The notes: generated by a model not told the origin, from the letters alone. Positions 20,269 through 32,489 are shown, counted from the stretch's first letter. The stretch: DNA of 64,000 bases from Cristatella mucedo (GCA_009760855.2 WPIO01000008.1:11488501-11552500), one strand, 5' to 3'. A program made the numbers and translations.

Positions 20269-20994
20269 AGAGCCTTTCTGAGCGGATTTCGAAGTGAAGG
20301 CCTTGACTTTAAGTAATGCCCCTCAAGGTCGCCCCTATGATAAAATCCTTCACCATACTGGACGGGAAATCGCTAAAAAAAAATCCGTAATACGCCACCG
20401 CTGCAGATCTACGAACGTAAGCGTTTCAGAATATTGTAACCACCAAATAAGTACAATCTATAGCCGTAGGTATTTTTTACGTGAATATGTCATGCGATAT
20501 TCATTCGAGTCGGAGGGCGACCTCTGCGGGCGTGTCGTCGCCGTCACGTGGTTCCGCCGCCCCCCCAGCCGACGTTCCGTCCGTCCGACGGGGGCTGCTT
20601 GCCGGCGCGTGACGCGTTCCTTGCCTCGAAATTCACTTTCTGGCTGTGCGTTGCCCTATACGCACGCTATCCACTCTCTTCTCTCTTAACACCACGTGCT
20701 CCGGAGCAGCACGCACGACGGCTACTATCAGCATGTACGCTTGCTCGCTTATGTATGCGATACAATACAGCCGTCGTCGACAACGCATCTACCCGCTCGT
20801 GGGGGCTTCGCTCTTCGTCGCGCAGCCGCCATCGCGCGCCCACGAGCCCCTACACCTCCTCACCGCCGGTCAGCGGCGAACTGCTACTTTTGTGGAGCGT
20901 TTTCTGTGTTTGAGCTTTGAAAACACGCACCTCAATTGTCGACATACTTCTTTAAATATGCCAGAGTACCAGGGGCGCAATATCAAATGTGTTA

Positions 20995-21182
20995 TAATTA
21001 CAGTTGCATGCTGACCCTGTGCACGTCAACGCTAACCGTGTTATGCTTGTTTTCATTGATGCACGCTACCACTAACCGTTCGATCGTGCTTCCTTTGCAG
21101 CAAATTTAAAGTGTCCAGAAAGAGGTTGAGTTCTCTGACGGCACTATAACAAATGCATAATTATTCTTCTTCTTATTATTAG
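20995..21182 (+). mobile_element. LINE-A 3' end
   Basis: GCATGCTGACCCTGTGCA, then the CTACCACTAACCGTTCGATCG block, AAAGTGTCCAGAAAGAGG and TTCTCTGACGGCACT, with an (ATT)-like tail. Stem bases AGTGTC and GGCACT still pair (one wobble). Confidence 0.75.
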
Positions 21183-22376
21183 GAAAGATGCTGACACACT
21201 CTCCCTTCCTCTCACCATGCATCAGACTTGACGCACTGCAACATCCCTATCTAGAACAATCCTTCTTTTGAGGTCCTCGCTACCCCGAGCTAATAATTGA
21301 ATTAATCGGCAGGTGAACTTGAGTTTGAACGACGCGGCAGTGTCACAGCGGCAGCAGCCTTCAAGTCTGGGGGCTTCGCAAGCATTAAGGAACTGTTGCC
21401 TTCCAACGAGGTGTCCAGAGCATGTTGTGTGTGCCTGTTGCTTCTCGGCCACTGGCGTGTGCCCTGCTCTCGGCGGGTGGTTGGACGGTTGGCTCGGTGC
21501 GGCCTTTGATGTGGGCGGGTGTTTGGGCGGTTGGCTCGGTGCGGCCTCTGATATGGGCATGTGAGCCACCACGGTGGCTCACCGCGGATGCACTCCCTTA
21601 TCCGTGGCGAGTCATTCCCTAGCTCATATATGTACCCGCTGGTGGGGGCTAGAGTCTCGTTCACCGCTCACGTTCGCCCGCTCTCGTGTCTCCGTGTCTC
21701 CGCGAGACTCCACCAGAGCTGCTGCTGCAACCGTAACATAACAACATAACATAACGTACACGGTAACATAACAAGCAGCCGCAGCCTGTCCAGGTGGACC
21801 GGGAAAGCAGGAGCTGGAGGCGAATTGCCGCAGCACGCCAGCCAGGTAATAAAGCACATCGAGAGCGAAAGCCCAAAACCACCGCCACATCCTGGGGCAA
21901 GTTGGGAGTTTGTTACGAGGGCCGAACCACCTAGGGCAAGGTCGAGCTGAGAGCCTCGACCTCGCCCAAGCCAGCATGCTTTTTTGGCAGCGCTTCGGGC
22001 AGCTTGAAGGGGTTGAAACTCGGCAGTCCACCTCGCTGCCCACCCGACGACAATCCTCTCAAGCCAGACGGCGACTGGATGCTTGTGAATTTGGTTTTTA
22101 GTTTATAAACTGATCTTAACGAATTCAATTTTGAGCCATTAAAAGGTTACGAGCGCAAGGTAGCTCCTTTGACGCCTAGCTGTTGAAGGGCTAATACGCT
22201 TGTATGCCTAGATCCTAGCTTGTTAGATATATCTGCATGTAAAAGCATTTAGAGCCCGGAGCATAGGTCAAGAGTTGAAGCGGAGAATTCATTCTTTCCA
22301 ATCGTTTGTTCCCGTCAGCTGATTCAATAGCATCGTGTAAGTAGTGGCAGAAGCGCCGAGGTCGGCTTTCACCTCG
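21183..22376. other. No gene recognised; short minisatellite
   Basis: Contains two direct copies of a unit of about 42 bp (21489-21564) with GGTTGGCTCGGTGCGGCCT. Long frames across it on both strands are by-products of the repeat and GC content. Confidence 0.4.
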
Positions 22377-22550
22377 GGACGGCACACTAGGTAAGGCGGC
22401 TGCTAGTCACAACCTAGGTCCGGAGGTCGTGGATTCGAATCCTCCTATGGGTGATTATTTATCGCCGCTGCAAGCGGCGGTGATATCCGTAAAGGCTCTT
22501 TTGTCGCTATTCAAGATGGGGCTGTTAAATCAGCTAGTATTATTTTATGG
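22377..22550 (+). mobile_element. SINE-1 copy
   Basis: GGCACACTAGGTAAGGCGG, box B GTGGATTCGAATCC, hairpin CGCCGCTGCAAGCGGCGGTGA, AAGGCTCTTTTGTCGC, and tail TTAAATCAGCTAGTATT. Confidence 0.82.
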
Positions 22551-23199
22551 AGTATGAGCACCTTTCCCGTGAGAACTCACCGTGCGTCGGTAAACTGCAG
22601 CCAGTGTCCAGTGATCAAAATCGTACCAGTTCTCCAATGACAAAATTATGACGTCAAAAACTGTGACCTTTTATTCCACTTTGAATTCATCCATCCAGGA
22701 AGTGGCACGGTGATCTAAAGGCCCAAATTCATGGTCCTGAAATCCGAATGACCGATCCATACCCCGCAAAGCCGGGTATGTGGGTAGCAATCTCCGAAGA
22801 TACCTCTGGAAATTTCTACTTTCTCGTGAGTTCTCGTGCCTTCGGGATTATGCAAATGTTGAGCGGCCCTGTCTCGCCAACCTCTGAAGGCCACCACTTT
22901 GGCCCATGAACGATATTCTGCATTTTGCTAGCGATCAGCGGAACTCCTTGAGTGGCGGTGTCTCCCTCTACCGAATCTACCCCCTGAAACTAAGATGGAG
23001 CTGCTCAGTTACGTATGAGTTGCCAGGGGAGGGGAAGTTACTGGTGGCATAGCAAGGGGGTGGGATGACAGGTATCCCCAGGGGCCGAGGTCAAGGAGCC
23101 CCAAAAGCAAAATGAATTATGCGTATTTTTTAAAATCCGTTTTATTTGAAATTAGTTGTCTTAATTTAAAGCAAGTCCTTGTTTCAATGGACTTGACTA

Positions 23200-23840
23200 C
23201 TGCGAGCCGAGCTAGTTGAGATTAGAAAATTAGAAAGTGTCTTCCACGGTGGCTGGCAAAACATTTAACTTGGTTCTGTAGCAACTAGATTATTGTAATT
23301 CCTTTTGGTTGAGCTACCGAAAAAAGCACTGCAGCTGGCAGTGAATATCGCTGCAAGGCTAGCGTACAAATCCCAGAGGTTTGACTTTGGGTCTACTTTG
23401 CTGAAAGAGCTTGGATAGCTGCCGGTTGATCATAGGATACAGAGCAAAGTTCTTACGATGGCCCGCAAGGCCCGCCACGGCTTGGCTCCTTTCTACCTAG
23501 CTGAACTGCTTTCAGCCTCCTCGTGCCCTCAGGTCCTGTATGAAAAATTAATTAGCCGTTCCATTCCTACGGTTAAAGACCGTTGGCAACAGAAGATCTT
23601 GCTTTGCAGGTCCTAGACTGCTGAACTCACTAAACAATTCTAACGCAACGACGACCACTCACCTGCTGCCGACTGTGGCACATCCTTTCCAGCCGTCCTG
23701 AGCTGCTACGTCCATGCTGCTCACTACCTCAACCAAAATTCTGACTCAGCCGTGCTTCTCACTTACTCTTTGCTTCGTGAGACGAAGTCTGTTAGCTACC
23801 CAATGTGCACACTGAAAGCCGCTCAGGCCTCTTCTGCGTA
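23200..23840 (+). mobile_element. LINE-B fragment, RT C-terminal part
   Basis: With stops and frameshifts, encodes LDYCNS, NIAARLAYKSQRFDF, LLKELG and HRIQSKVLTMARKARHGLAP. It then continues through the 3' segment TGAGACGAAGTCTGTTAGC. Counterpart of the 28590-29670 copy. Confidence 0.82.
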
Positions 23841-24267
23841 AGCTTGTTTACAGACTTGGACCTAGGAGCTAGGCTTAGCTGGCTGTGCCAGCCAGTCACA
23901 CGCCATCAGAGCTCATCCGGTCCACGAAGTGTTTTCGCCAGGATATTGTCAGCAGCTTTCTCGGACTGTTGGTCACCAAAGCAGTAAGTTTGAGAAAGTG
24001 ATTAGTGAGTGTCTATTTTAGATTGTATCTTGCTTGGAGACGTTGTACGCATCGAGTCTCCTGGCACCAACATGTAGACGATGTCGGCACTTCTGATCTT
24101 CCCAAGCTTTGTTGTTGTCGTGCTCGCATAAGGCTCAACCTCTTCCTCGGGAGAAGGGTCAGCGGCATAAAAGGTGTTACTCCAGACCAGTTTCCGTCAA
24201 CTGCATTGCCACTATGACTACCGTCTGCTTTTGCAAGTTTTTGTTACCCCAATCTATTTCTAGGAGA

Positions 24268-26935
24268 CATGAGAGAAAAAAAGGCAAGTGGTGCCCAGCA
24301 CAGATGGCGAAAACTTCGAGAAAAAAGAAGCAAGCAAGTCCGTCAAGGTACTGGAGGGTTTCATGAGGAAGGCAAAGCTGAAGAACAGTGAGGACACAGG
24401 CAAACCCGAGGAACATGTTGGCAGTCACAGAGAGAATAAGGAAGAACAGTTTGAGGAGGACGGAAGCGAGCAGGCCGGAGACAATCATAGGAACAGGGAA
24501 GAGGAGGAATAGAGCGAAGGTAGAAAGCATGACAGCACTAAAACACTCACTACAAGAGAAGAATATGCAGAATCTACTGCAATTTCCCAAGTGCTGACCC
24601 TGAACGATATTGGCTACCTGAAGTCTGATCATACCTTGGTTTTACACGTCAGTCTGCAGAAACTTCGAACTGAACTAGAACTACGAGGATTAAGATAGTT
24701 TTAGAACAAAGAAGGTCCATTTGCTCGAAAAGGTGGTCGAGTCATGAGCACGGCCTGGTTCAAGAGGCAACTTGCTAAGGGGCATGAAGTTAGCATGACT
24801 TGGCTGGTCTACTCTCCCTCAAAACAGTCGGCCTAACGCTTCTGATTTGTGCTCTTCTTTATGTCCACCCAAAATTCCCGATCGTCGCTTGAATTGGCAA
24901 ATGGTTTTAGCCAGTGGAGGAAACCTGAAAAACTACTTGCCCACGAAAACAGCCCTTCTCACCGGCAGGCTTTAACCACATGGAGAGATACAGCGAGGCG
25001 ACTTAACACAGGAAGTGAAATAGGCACTGCTGTTGAGGCACAAATCTTCTATAAAAATGCGATGGCAAGAAGTCCCAAAGAGAGCACTCAGCTGCATCAA
25101 GTTCTTGGTTTCTCAAAACCTGGCATTGCGTGGTCACCAAGAGAGTCTCGGCCTGGCTGGTGAGAACAACAGTTGGAAATTTCTTGAGAACTTCTCCATC
25201 TTCTAGCTCGGTGCGATCATCTTCTGCAATCACAACTGGACCGCGCCAGACAGAATTCAACCTGTCTCATCTAGCCCCAATCGAGTTCCTTAGTATACTT
25301 GCTGTAGTTTGGTTGCCGTCGTGCACAGCACAGAACACCAGCCGACGAGCAATACCGTCAGTTTATTCCACTACGAACGGAGCAGGGGGGGGGAGGGAAC
25401 ACAACTCTCTTGACCCCTCTCGCCCTACGGAGTCTGCAACTTCCTTGTCACAACAATCACTAATCCCACGTCCCGACCTCATACCACATCGAGTTTCACA
25501 GCCCACTCGTACAACGATCGGGGGCAGTGCCATCAATTAAACGAAATCACACTTGCACTCACAGTCAGACGAAAGCTACTCTGTGACATACGGCGAAATA
25601 AGTATTACGGAATTCTGTTTGACTCAACTCGTGATTTGGCCCACCTCGAGCAGATATCTGAGGTCATTAGTTATGTCGATGTTGAGTTTATCAACAAAAT
25701 AGTCGTAATCAAAGAGTCCTTCACGGGCTTTCTTAAAATCTACACCAAAGATTCTGCAGAAATTTCAGGTCTCATCTCGGACAAACTCGAAGGAGAAAAA
25801 ATTCCTTGCAAGATGGCAGGTCGCAGTGCTATGACAATGCAGCAGTCATGTTTGGGCACTTGTCAGGTGTCCAAATGAGACCACTGTCCAGAAATGAGAA
25901 GACGAATTTTGTAAACTGTGATAACCACAGCTGGACTCTCGCAAGATTTCATGATGCAAGTCAAGATTCCGTTGTCGTTACCTTTTTTGGAACGATAGAG
26001 AGCACCTACTTATTCTTTAATAGATCAACTCTGAGGTTCGAAAGAATTGAAGATCTTGGCCATCGCTGTCCAGACTCTGCAACAAGGTGGAGTGCAAGAT
26101 TATAGGCTGAGAAAGCTATCAATGATGAAATAAACAGCCTTGTAGATCTTTTGGATCGATTCTCTGAGGACATAAGTGGAAAACATTTTGACTGTATTGC
26201 CATTTTGGTACAGGACCTTAAGGAAGATTGACGTGTTCAAAAAAGATTAAAGGATCTAATATGAACTTCAAAAACGCGTCTTCTGACCTCTACTCTCTTG
26301 AGATTGAGTTTTTAAGACTTCGAGGAGACCTGTGCCAAGAATCACTTCTAGATGCCAAAGGGAGATGTGAAACGTGGGAAGTGCGTTGCAGTTGAACGAA
26401 GAATCCGCCAAAAGATACATATGCCTAGAGAACTCTCTCAATATGTCGGTCTCATTGCAGAGAAGATTTCAAGAATAATGATCAGCCTAGACTTATCTCC
26501 GACAAGAAATTGGCACTAGGTTTTCCGGCTCACAGATCTTGACGTCAAATTTGGCTTCTTATTGGAAGTTGAGCAGCTTTTAAAGACACTTGGCCAGACC
26601 AAACTCTGCCAGTAATGTATAGATCTAGCAGACTTCTATTGTCCAGATATAGATGAAAAAGAGCTGTACAAAGAAATATGCGACCGTAAAATGCTTCTTG
26701 CAATGTGTTAAGACGCGACTTCACAGACCCCTCTGGAACTCGTGTGTTTCATGGTCAATTATGGAGATGTGTTTCCTCATTTGAAAGTTGCCTTGCAAGT
26801 TCTTCTCACTATAGCTGTATCAGTTGCAAGTTGTAAACGTTAATCTTGCAAGCTGAATACAATCCTGTATTATATGAGAGCATCAATGGGGTAAGATTAG
26901 CTCTCCTAATCGGTCTTGTTAAAAGATAGAAAAAG
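24268..26935 (+). pseudogene. Decayed hAT-type transposase (DUF4371/ZMYM-like)
   Basis: A run of plus-strand pieces in family order across several frames. First a basic N-terminus (KKASGAQHRWRKLREKRSKQ, 24275-24335). Then a TTF-like zinc-finger region (NGFSQWRKPEKLLAHENSPS, 24900-24960). Then the DUF4371 core: EQISEVISYVDVEFINKIVV and ESFTGFLKIYT (25640-25740), CDNHSWTLARFHDAS, VTFFGTIESTYLFF and SATRWSAR (25910-26100). Last a C-terminal hAT dimerisation-like block (YGDVFPHLKVALQVLLTI, VSVASCKR, about 26760-26850). Multiple stops and frameshifts; dead. I see no clear 8-bp duplication or terminal repeats. A domesticated gene is unlikely given the breaks. Confidence 0.82.
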
Positions 26936-28221
26936 AAACACAGGAAAATATTGACTTTCTAACTAAAATAACCAGTTTGCCACATTCGAGGCTTGAAAAA
27001 TTCACCAAAGTTAAAGCTGCGTCAGCAACCTTGTACCTTTGCTAGTTTTTAAAACTTTCTCGACTCGATATGCCTGCGAGCGTTTTTTTGCATTTCTTCT
27101 GTGGTGAGGCTATTTTGCAGCAATTTTTGACTAGGGAAGGAGGTCCATTTATAGCTTTGTCCTCGGGCTAAGAAAGGTCTCAATACGCCACTGGAGTCTG
27201 TCGAGAGCGAGTTTCATAGACCAGCGTTCAAGTCACCGGAACTTTAACTGGCTACTACGTAGCTGAGAAGTTAGCAGTCTCCCATCTGAGGCATCGTGTA
27301 ACCGAGATTTAGGAGGAGCGCGTTCCAGAAAAAAGGCTGAAGGTTAGATTTTTCGACAGCCCTATTTGTATAGTGGTAGAAGAGCCTTGACATCTGTCAC
27401 CGCCGCTTGCAGTGGGCAATACATGCGCAGTGGTCTTAGAGGAAGACCGAAGTAGCACATAAGTAGGTAGGAAGCAAGTCTTGCCGTGCAAACTTGGCTT
27501 AGAGGGAGCGAAAGCTGCCATTATAAGTGAAGATGGCACCGAGGTAGTGAGCAAAATCTGAAGGCTTTACGATCGAGTAACTGTTACGAGATTACGTTTT
27601 CGGCTTACGAACTTGAGTAAGAAACTGCGACAGGGCGTTTTTTTAAATGCCGAGCTCCGATGCTTCATTTTCGCGATTGCAATCACGACTCTGATGCCAG
27701 GGATTTATGTCCGGGTTTCGGGTACTCTCGATGACGTCGCTGCTACGGAATACAACCAGGGGTGTCATTTTTTCTCTCTTTAGCCTACTATGCCTTCAAA
27801 ACTTGGAGCTACGTCCTCGGCAAGCCGAAGGGAATTCGGTACTGCTCCTCGAGCTACCGCGAGCCAGTCAGCCTGAGCTGGCTTAATATCGCCGTGCCCC
27901 AGGAAATGCAAGCTCTGTCTTTCCCAGATATCTTCGGGGGCCATCCAGCCGGGTCGGACTTGGTCAAACGTGGGACACGCAAACTGGTAGCAGGTATCGG
28001 CTCATCGACTTTCGGAGTATCCGGTCTTTATGGGCGGTGCGGTTTTTCGTTCGCTTCAGTTTTCGGTCGGTAATCTCGTTTCCTTTCTGCAGGTGATCGA
28101 GCAAAACCCGCTAGGAATGCCAATTTCTTTTAAGAACTTCGCATAGGCGCCTGTAACCACCAGCAATTGAGAGATTGCATGGAGGCCGATTGGTCAACAT
28201 TACCCATCGGTAGCTCGTTTT
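26936..28221. other. No gene recognised; SINE-1 scrap
   Basis: 27355-27421 is the tail half of a SINE-1 (minus). An open frame at 27762-28073 (103 codons) has no recognised motif. Confidence 0.4.
27355..27421 (-). mobile_element. SINE-1 tail fragment
   Basis: Reverse of the SINE-1 tail: CAGCCCTATTTGTATAG, AGAAGAGCCTT, CACCGCCGCTTGCAGTGGGC. The head is missing. Confidence 0.6.
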
Positions 28222-28275
28222 AACAATAATAGTACATTTGATATAGTGCCCTCAGAGAACTCAATCTCTTTCGTT
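28222..28275 (-). mobile_element. LINE-A 3'-end relic
   Basis: Reverse of the LINE-A terminus: AACAATAATAGTACATTTGAT, then ATAGTGCCCTCAGAGAAC and TCAATCTCTTTC. Confidence 0.65.
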
Positions 28276-28309
28276 AGTGTCAAATTGAAGGCTCGTCGTA
28301 AAAAAGAAA

Positions 28310-28495
28310 CCTTAGCTGATTCAACAGCCTCATTTTTATAGCAACAGAAGATATATTTTTTGCATAGCGACAGAAGAGCCTTATCGGCTATCGCCACCGC
28401 TTGCAGTTGGCAATAAATATTCAGAATTCAAACCCGATACCTCGGTCGGGAAGAGCGAGCCCTTTACCTCCTGGGCTATCCTGGCCCAGACCAGT
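28310..28495 (-). mobile_element. SINE-1 copy with internal duplication
   Basis: Reverse orientation; the ATAGC(A/G)ACAGAAGA segment occurs twice (28338-28375), separated by TATATTTTTTGC. Box B region CAGAATTCAAACCCG is decayed. Confidence 0.72.
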
Positions 28496-28589
28496 CGTAC
28501 ATTGTGCGTAGGACAGCTGTGCTGCTGTGGTTTTATTTAATTGATGACACTGCCCCTGATCGCTGTACGAGTGATGTGATGTATCTCCG

Positions 28590-29670
28590 TCAGTAACTCC
28601 ACAAAGTCATAAAGACCATGTGGGTGTTACGCAGGAGAGTTTTGTATAGCGAACTCACAGCCTAAGCGGCTTTCGGTACGCATTCGGTAGCCAACAGACT
28701 TCGTCTCATGCAACAAAGAGAAAGTGGGAAGCATAGCAGAGTTAGGAGAGCAGTTGAGGTAGTGAGTAGCATAGAAGTAGCAGTTCAGGACCGCTGAAAA
28801 GGATGTGCCATAGTCGGCAGGTGGAGAGTAGATGTCGTTGCGTAAGAATTGTGGAAGCGAGTTCCACAGTCTAGGACCTGCAGAGCTAAAGCTTCTGTCG
28901 CCAACTGTCTTTAAGTGGAGGAATGGGACAGCTAATTTATTGTCCACACAGGACCTGAGGGCGCGAAGAGGCTGAAACTGATGCAGCAGTTCAGCTAGGT
29001 ACGAAGAAGCCAAGCCGTGGCGGGCCTTGTAGGTCAGCGTAAGAACTTTGCTCTGTATCCTTTGCTCAACCGGCAACCATCCTAGCTCTTTCAGCAAAGG
29101 TGACACGTGCTCAAACCGCTGGGACTTGAAGACCAGCCTTGCAGCCATATTCATAGTCCGCTGTAGTGGCATAATAGCTTTCTTTGGTAGCCCAGCCAAA
29201 AGGGAATCACAATAATCAAGCCGAAACAGAACTAAAGAGCTAGTTAAATTTTTTACAAGCCACTGTGGGAGACAGCTCCTAATCTTGGATAGGGATCGGA
29301 TGTGATGGCTAGCTGTAGAGGCAGTCTTCTGAATGAAGCTTTTGAAATTGAGGCAGCTGTCGAACAGGACAGCTAGATTACGAGCACGTGGTGAAGGTCG
29401 CACAATAGCATCACTTATTAGAACAGCAAAGCCTTTTAATCCAGCCACACGCTTAGGGTGTCGTATGAGAAGCAGTTCGGTTTTATCGTCATTTAATTTC
29501 AGGAAGTTTTCCGACATCCAGGATCGAATATCGGCAAGGCAAGCATTCAGTTTCTCAGCTGCTGCAGCAGATTCCGACGGTTTAAATGACAAATACAACT
29601 GAGTATCGTCAGCATAGAAGTGGGCTGTGACACTCGATGTGGTAAGCAGCCCGGACGTGCTATTAGTGTT
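28590..29670 (-). mobile_element. LINE-B, RT fragment with 3' end
   Basis: One long minus-strand frame: HFYADDTQLYLSF (RT palm motif, Y-A-D-D), ENFLKLNDDKTELLLI, VLFRLDYCDSLLAGLPKKAI, MNMAARLVFKSQRFEHV, ELGWLPVEQRIQSKVLTLTY and WNSLPQFLRND. This is the C-terminal half of an L2/CR1-type RT. The frame is intact for about 1 kb, then runs into the LTR-like element at about 29680, so the 5' half is lost. The intact frame and the SINE/LTR neighbours suggest moderate age. Confidence 0.88.
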
Positions 29671-29679
29671 TGTTTTGAC

Positions 29680-30553
29680 AAGGGAGTCGGGGGGGGGACT
29701 CCGGTGGGCGAGAGGGGCGAGGAGAGTCGTGCTTCGCCCTGCTCCGTGTGGAGGAGGAATAAACTGGTGGTGTTGCTCGTCGGCTGGTGTTCTGTGCAGT
29801 ACGCGACGATAATTCGGGCTACAAGCTATTTCCGGCGGCGGCGATGACAGCAATGTTGCTTGAGCATTTTCAAGTCGGTGATGACTTCGCAACTTGGCTG
29901 TTTGACTCGGAGCGGCGGCTCGAGCTGTACGGTGTCACTCCAACAATCTGGCACAAATATCCGCCTCTCTTCCTGGAAGGAAGCGCCTTCTATGTGTATT
30001 CTTACATGCCGAAGGCAATCAAGGATGACTACCGTCTGCTTCGCGAGGCTCTGGTAACAGCGCTGGCTAGCCCTGTAGGTAAAGCGCGACTGCTGAGCGC
30101 TGAGTTAGCTAATGCTTATCGGAGAGAGGGCGGCGACAAAAGGGACCAGAAGCAACATCAGCAATCGCCGACGGTGTGCCGGGCGACAACGGTTTACCAG
30201 GATGCCACCGTGTGGAACTCGGTGACAGCGATCCAGGCTGTGACGGTTTGCCAGGCGAACGTGGTGTGCAACGAGGCAACGGCCTTCGAGGTAGCTGAAG
30301 CCGTGGAGGTGACGCTGGCATGCGACGAACCGGTGTGTTACGACTCGGAGGAAGTCGGAGATGCGGAGCAGGTCGGAGGCTCATCGGCGACGCAAGTGGG
30401 CTGTGACGCAGCACAGGTAGGAGACAAGGCTCAGATCGGATATGCGGTGCAGGTCGGAAACGCAGCGGCTGCTCCGTGTGGATGAGGAATAAACTGGTGG
30501 TGTTGCTCGTCGGCTAGCGCTTTGTGCCGTCCACGACAATAATTTGGGCTACA
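29680..30553 (+). mobile_element. Short gag-only LTR element
   Basis: A direct repeat of about 85 bp, at 29739-29823 and 30469-30553, contains AATAAACTGGTGGTGTTGCTC and ends GGGCTACA. It flanks a single gag frame. The repeat resembles the R-U5 end of the 755-5602 LTR (AATAAACTG, TCGGCTGG, final CTACA), and both elements continue with AAGCTATTT. The left LTR is longer (GC-rich from about 29680); the right copy keeps only R-U5. No pol is present. Either a deletion derivative or a non-autonomous gag-only element. Confidence 0.75.
29844..30485 (+). CDS. Gag protein of the short LTR element
   Basis: An intact 213-codon frame from ATG 29844. The N-terminal 90 residues are homologous to gag of the 755-5602 element: DDFATWLFDSERRLELYGV, PPLFLEGSAFYVYSYMPKA and DDYRLLREALVTALA. 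In place of zinc knuckles the C-terminal half is a low-complexity Val/Ala/Cys/Glu region with a loose repeat of about 8 residues around (A/T)QVG and AQIG. It terminates inside the 3' repeat (AAAPCG, stop). Expected role: capsid-like assembly. Whether it is expressed is unknown. Confidence 0.72.
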   Translation: MTAMLLEHFQVGDDFATWLFDSERRLELYGVTPTIWHKYPPLFLEGSAFYVYSYMPKAIKDDYRLLREALVTALASPVGKARLLSAELANAYRREGGDKRDQKQHQQSPTVCRATTVYQDATVWNSVTAIQAVTVCQANVVCNEATAFEVAEAVEVTLACDEPVCYDSEEVGDAEQVGGSSATQVGCDAAQVGDKAQIGYAVQVGNAAAAPCG

Positions 30554-30720
30554 GCTGCCAATTCGCTCAATGTTTTAAGAAAGAATGTTCATCGAAAGAG
30601 CCCCTGTCTGGTCTTCTATCGAAACGAAAAGCTGGCTTTTAGGCCTTCTCACATGCAGGCTAAGCAGTCGACGGGCGACGCTCAGCTGGCCGCCACGAGT
30701 AAGTCTCCCTAGTGCGATGA

Positions 30721-30894
30721 GGTGAGCCGTGACGGCACACTAGGCAAGGTGGGTGCCTTTCATGTCCTTAGCCCCGAGGTTGTGGGTTCGAATCCTGCGG
30801 TGGGCAATTCTTTATTGCCTCTGCAAGTGGTGTTGATAGCAGGAAAGGCTTTCCTGCTGCTACACAAAACATTAATCAGCTAGTATTTTTTTAT
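30721..30894 (+). mobile_element. SINE-1 copy
   Basis: GAGCCGTGACGGCACACTAGG (head, two blocks), box B GTGGGTTCGAATCCTG, GTGGGCAATTCTTTATTGCC, and tail TTAATCAGCTAGTATTTTTT. Confidence 0.85.
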
Positions 30895-31239
30895 TGCGAT
30901 AGTGAACCTTGAGCTCGGCCACTGACTTGGAACTGAAAACCGCATGCGAAATAACCGAAATAAGCTGGCTTATGAGTTGTGCGATAATTTATTTGTGTAA
31001 CCCACGACTTCGGACGTGGTTGGCATGCAAGAAGAGAACCTGACGGCTGTAGGTCGGCCAGTCGCCGAGTCATTGCCCTGAGCATTACCTGCTAAAAGCT
31101 TGTACCCAGCCTGCCCAGAGTCACCTGACCCACCAGATGTACTTGCACGAGTTCGATCTTGATGATAGCCCTGCTTGAGAGATTTCGATCGCTCCATCTA
31201 TATATTGTTAGACGTTTTACCAGCGTTAGGACTGTACAC

Positions 31240-31310
31240 ATAATAATAAAAATATATTTGTATAGCACCCTCAGAAAAATAGATCTCTTTAAGTACTTTG
31301 CATATGCTGT
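31240..31310 (-). mobile_element. LINE 3'-end relic
   Basis: AATAATAAAAATATATTTG, then TATAGCACCCTCAGAAAAA and GATCTCTTTAAGTACTTTGC: reverse of a LINE-A/C 3' stem-loop region. Confidence 0.6.
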
Positions 31311-31571
31311 TAAGGAAGCATCCCCAAATGGTTAACATGCACACTGAACAAGCATAATTTCTCGTGCTACGTGGTGCCACCTGAACTAGTGAGTGTTACA
31401 CCGATATAACATTAGCAAGGCGACTCGGTGAGACAAAGCTACCTGTAGCACGGCAACTTTGCTAGATATGCATGTACCTCTAGATGCTGCACACGGACTC
31501 TTTGTATGTGCTGCGAGAAGACATCACTTATGGGCAGGTGAGACCTGCATATCAGGTTTGACTGTACAGAA

Positions 31572-31730
31572 ATATTAGCTGATTCAACAGTCTCATTTGT
31601 ATAGTGGCAGAAGAGCCTTAAGGGCTATCCCAACCGCTTGCAATGAGCAATAAAGGATCGCCCACCATACGACTCGAACCCACGACCTGGGTCATGAAGA
31701 GCCCTTAGCCCTGGGCTAAGACCCAAGGCT
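31572..31730 (-). mobile_element. SINE-1 copy
   Basis: Reverse orientation: TTAGCTGATTCAACAGTCTC, AGAAGAGCCTTAAGGGCTAT, CCGCTTGCAATGAGC, box B CGACTCGAACCCACGACC. Confidence 0.78.
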
Positions 31731-32489
31731 ATGCACTTTATGCACCAGGGCAGCTGCACGATTTTATTAGCCAGGCCGGCGGTCGACGAGCCAGGTCGGA
31801 GCTTGAAGCTAACCTCTTCAGCAGATTTGGAACATCGGTCTCTAGCAATATACATGTCTCTGCTAAAGGACCGACAAGCAGGCTGGCATGCCGGCAAGTG
31901 AGTGAACCGGACGGTGGGCTGGCATTGGCCGAGTGCCAGCTTCGGCAGCTGCAGATTCGGCAGGTTCACCACTGGTGGCAATGACAGCATGCGGCAGCAA
32001 GCACGTGCAGATGAAGCAGGTGCTGCTGCTTTACGCTCGAAAAAGCATATCAATCCGCTGGTCGGCACCCATAAGAACTCAGACCAATTCCACTTCTATC
32101 TGAGCTTCAATGGCTTCCCTATCAAGCATCGTGTCAACTTCAAATCCTATCTCTGGCCAGGTGGCTTGACTTGCTTCCACCAGCCTACCAATACGACCTC
32201 GTTCCTACAGTCTGCTCTCCCACTGACTTCTCGTCGGCATCCGTCTCACTGTTGCTCGTGCTAAATTGAACTTCTGTTGATCAGGCCTTTGGTTGGTATG
32301 TACTAAATATCTTAAACTTGCTCCCGGCTAATGTCATCACCCACACTGACTATGCATCACTTAAGTCTTGAGTTATAGATGAAATCTACTCTGTCCAGCT
32401 TTCCTTCAAACACATCAATTGCCCTATTTTTTATGTAGAGTAAAATTAAATACAGAATATAAACTTCATAAAGAAGCAGATAAAGCACA

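Noticed and set aside
24177-24632. Hydrophobic 151-codon minus-strand frame resembling a membrane protein
   Set aside because: Antisense of the Lys/Glu-rich hAT N-terminal region; reverse-complement Lys/Glu codons read as Phe/Leu.
27762-28073. 103-codon frame
   Set aside because: No recognised domain; composition like its surroundings.
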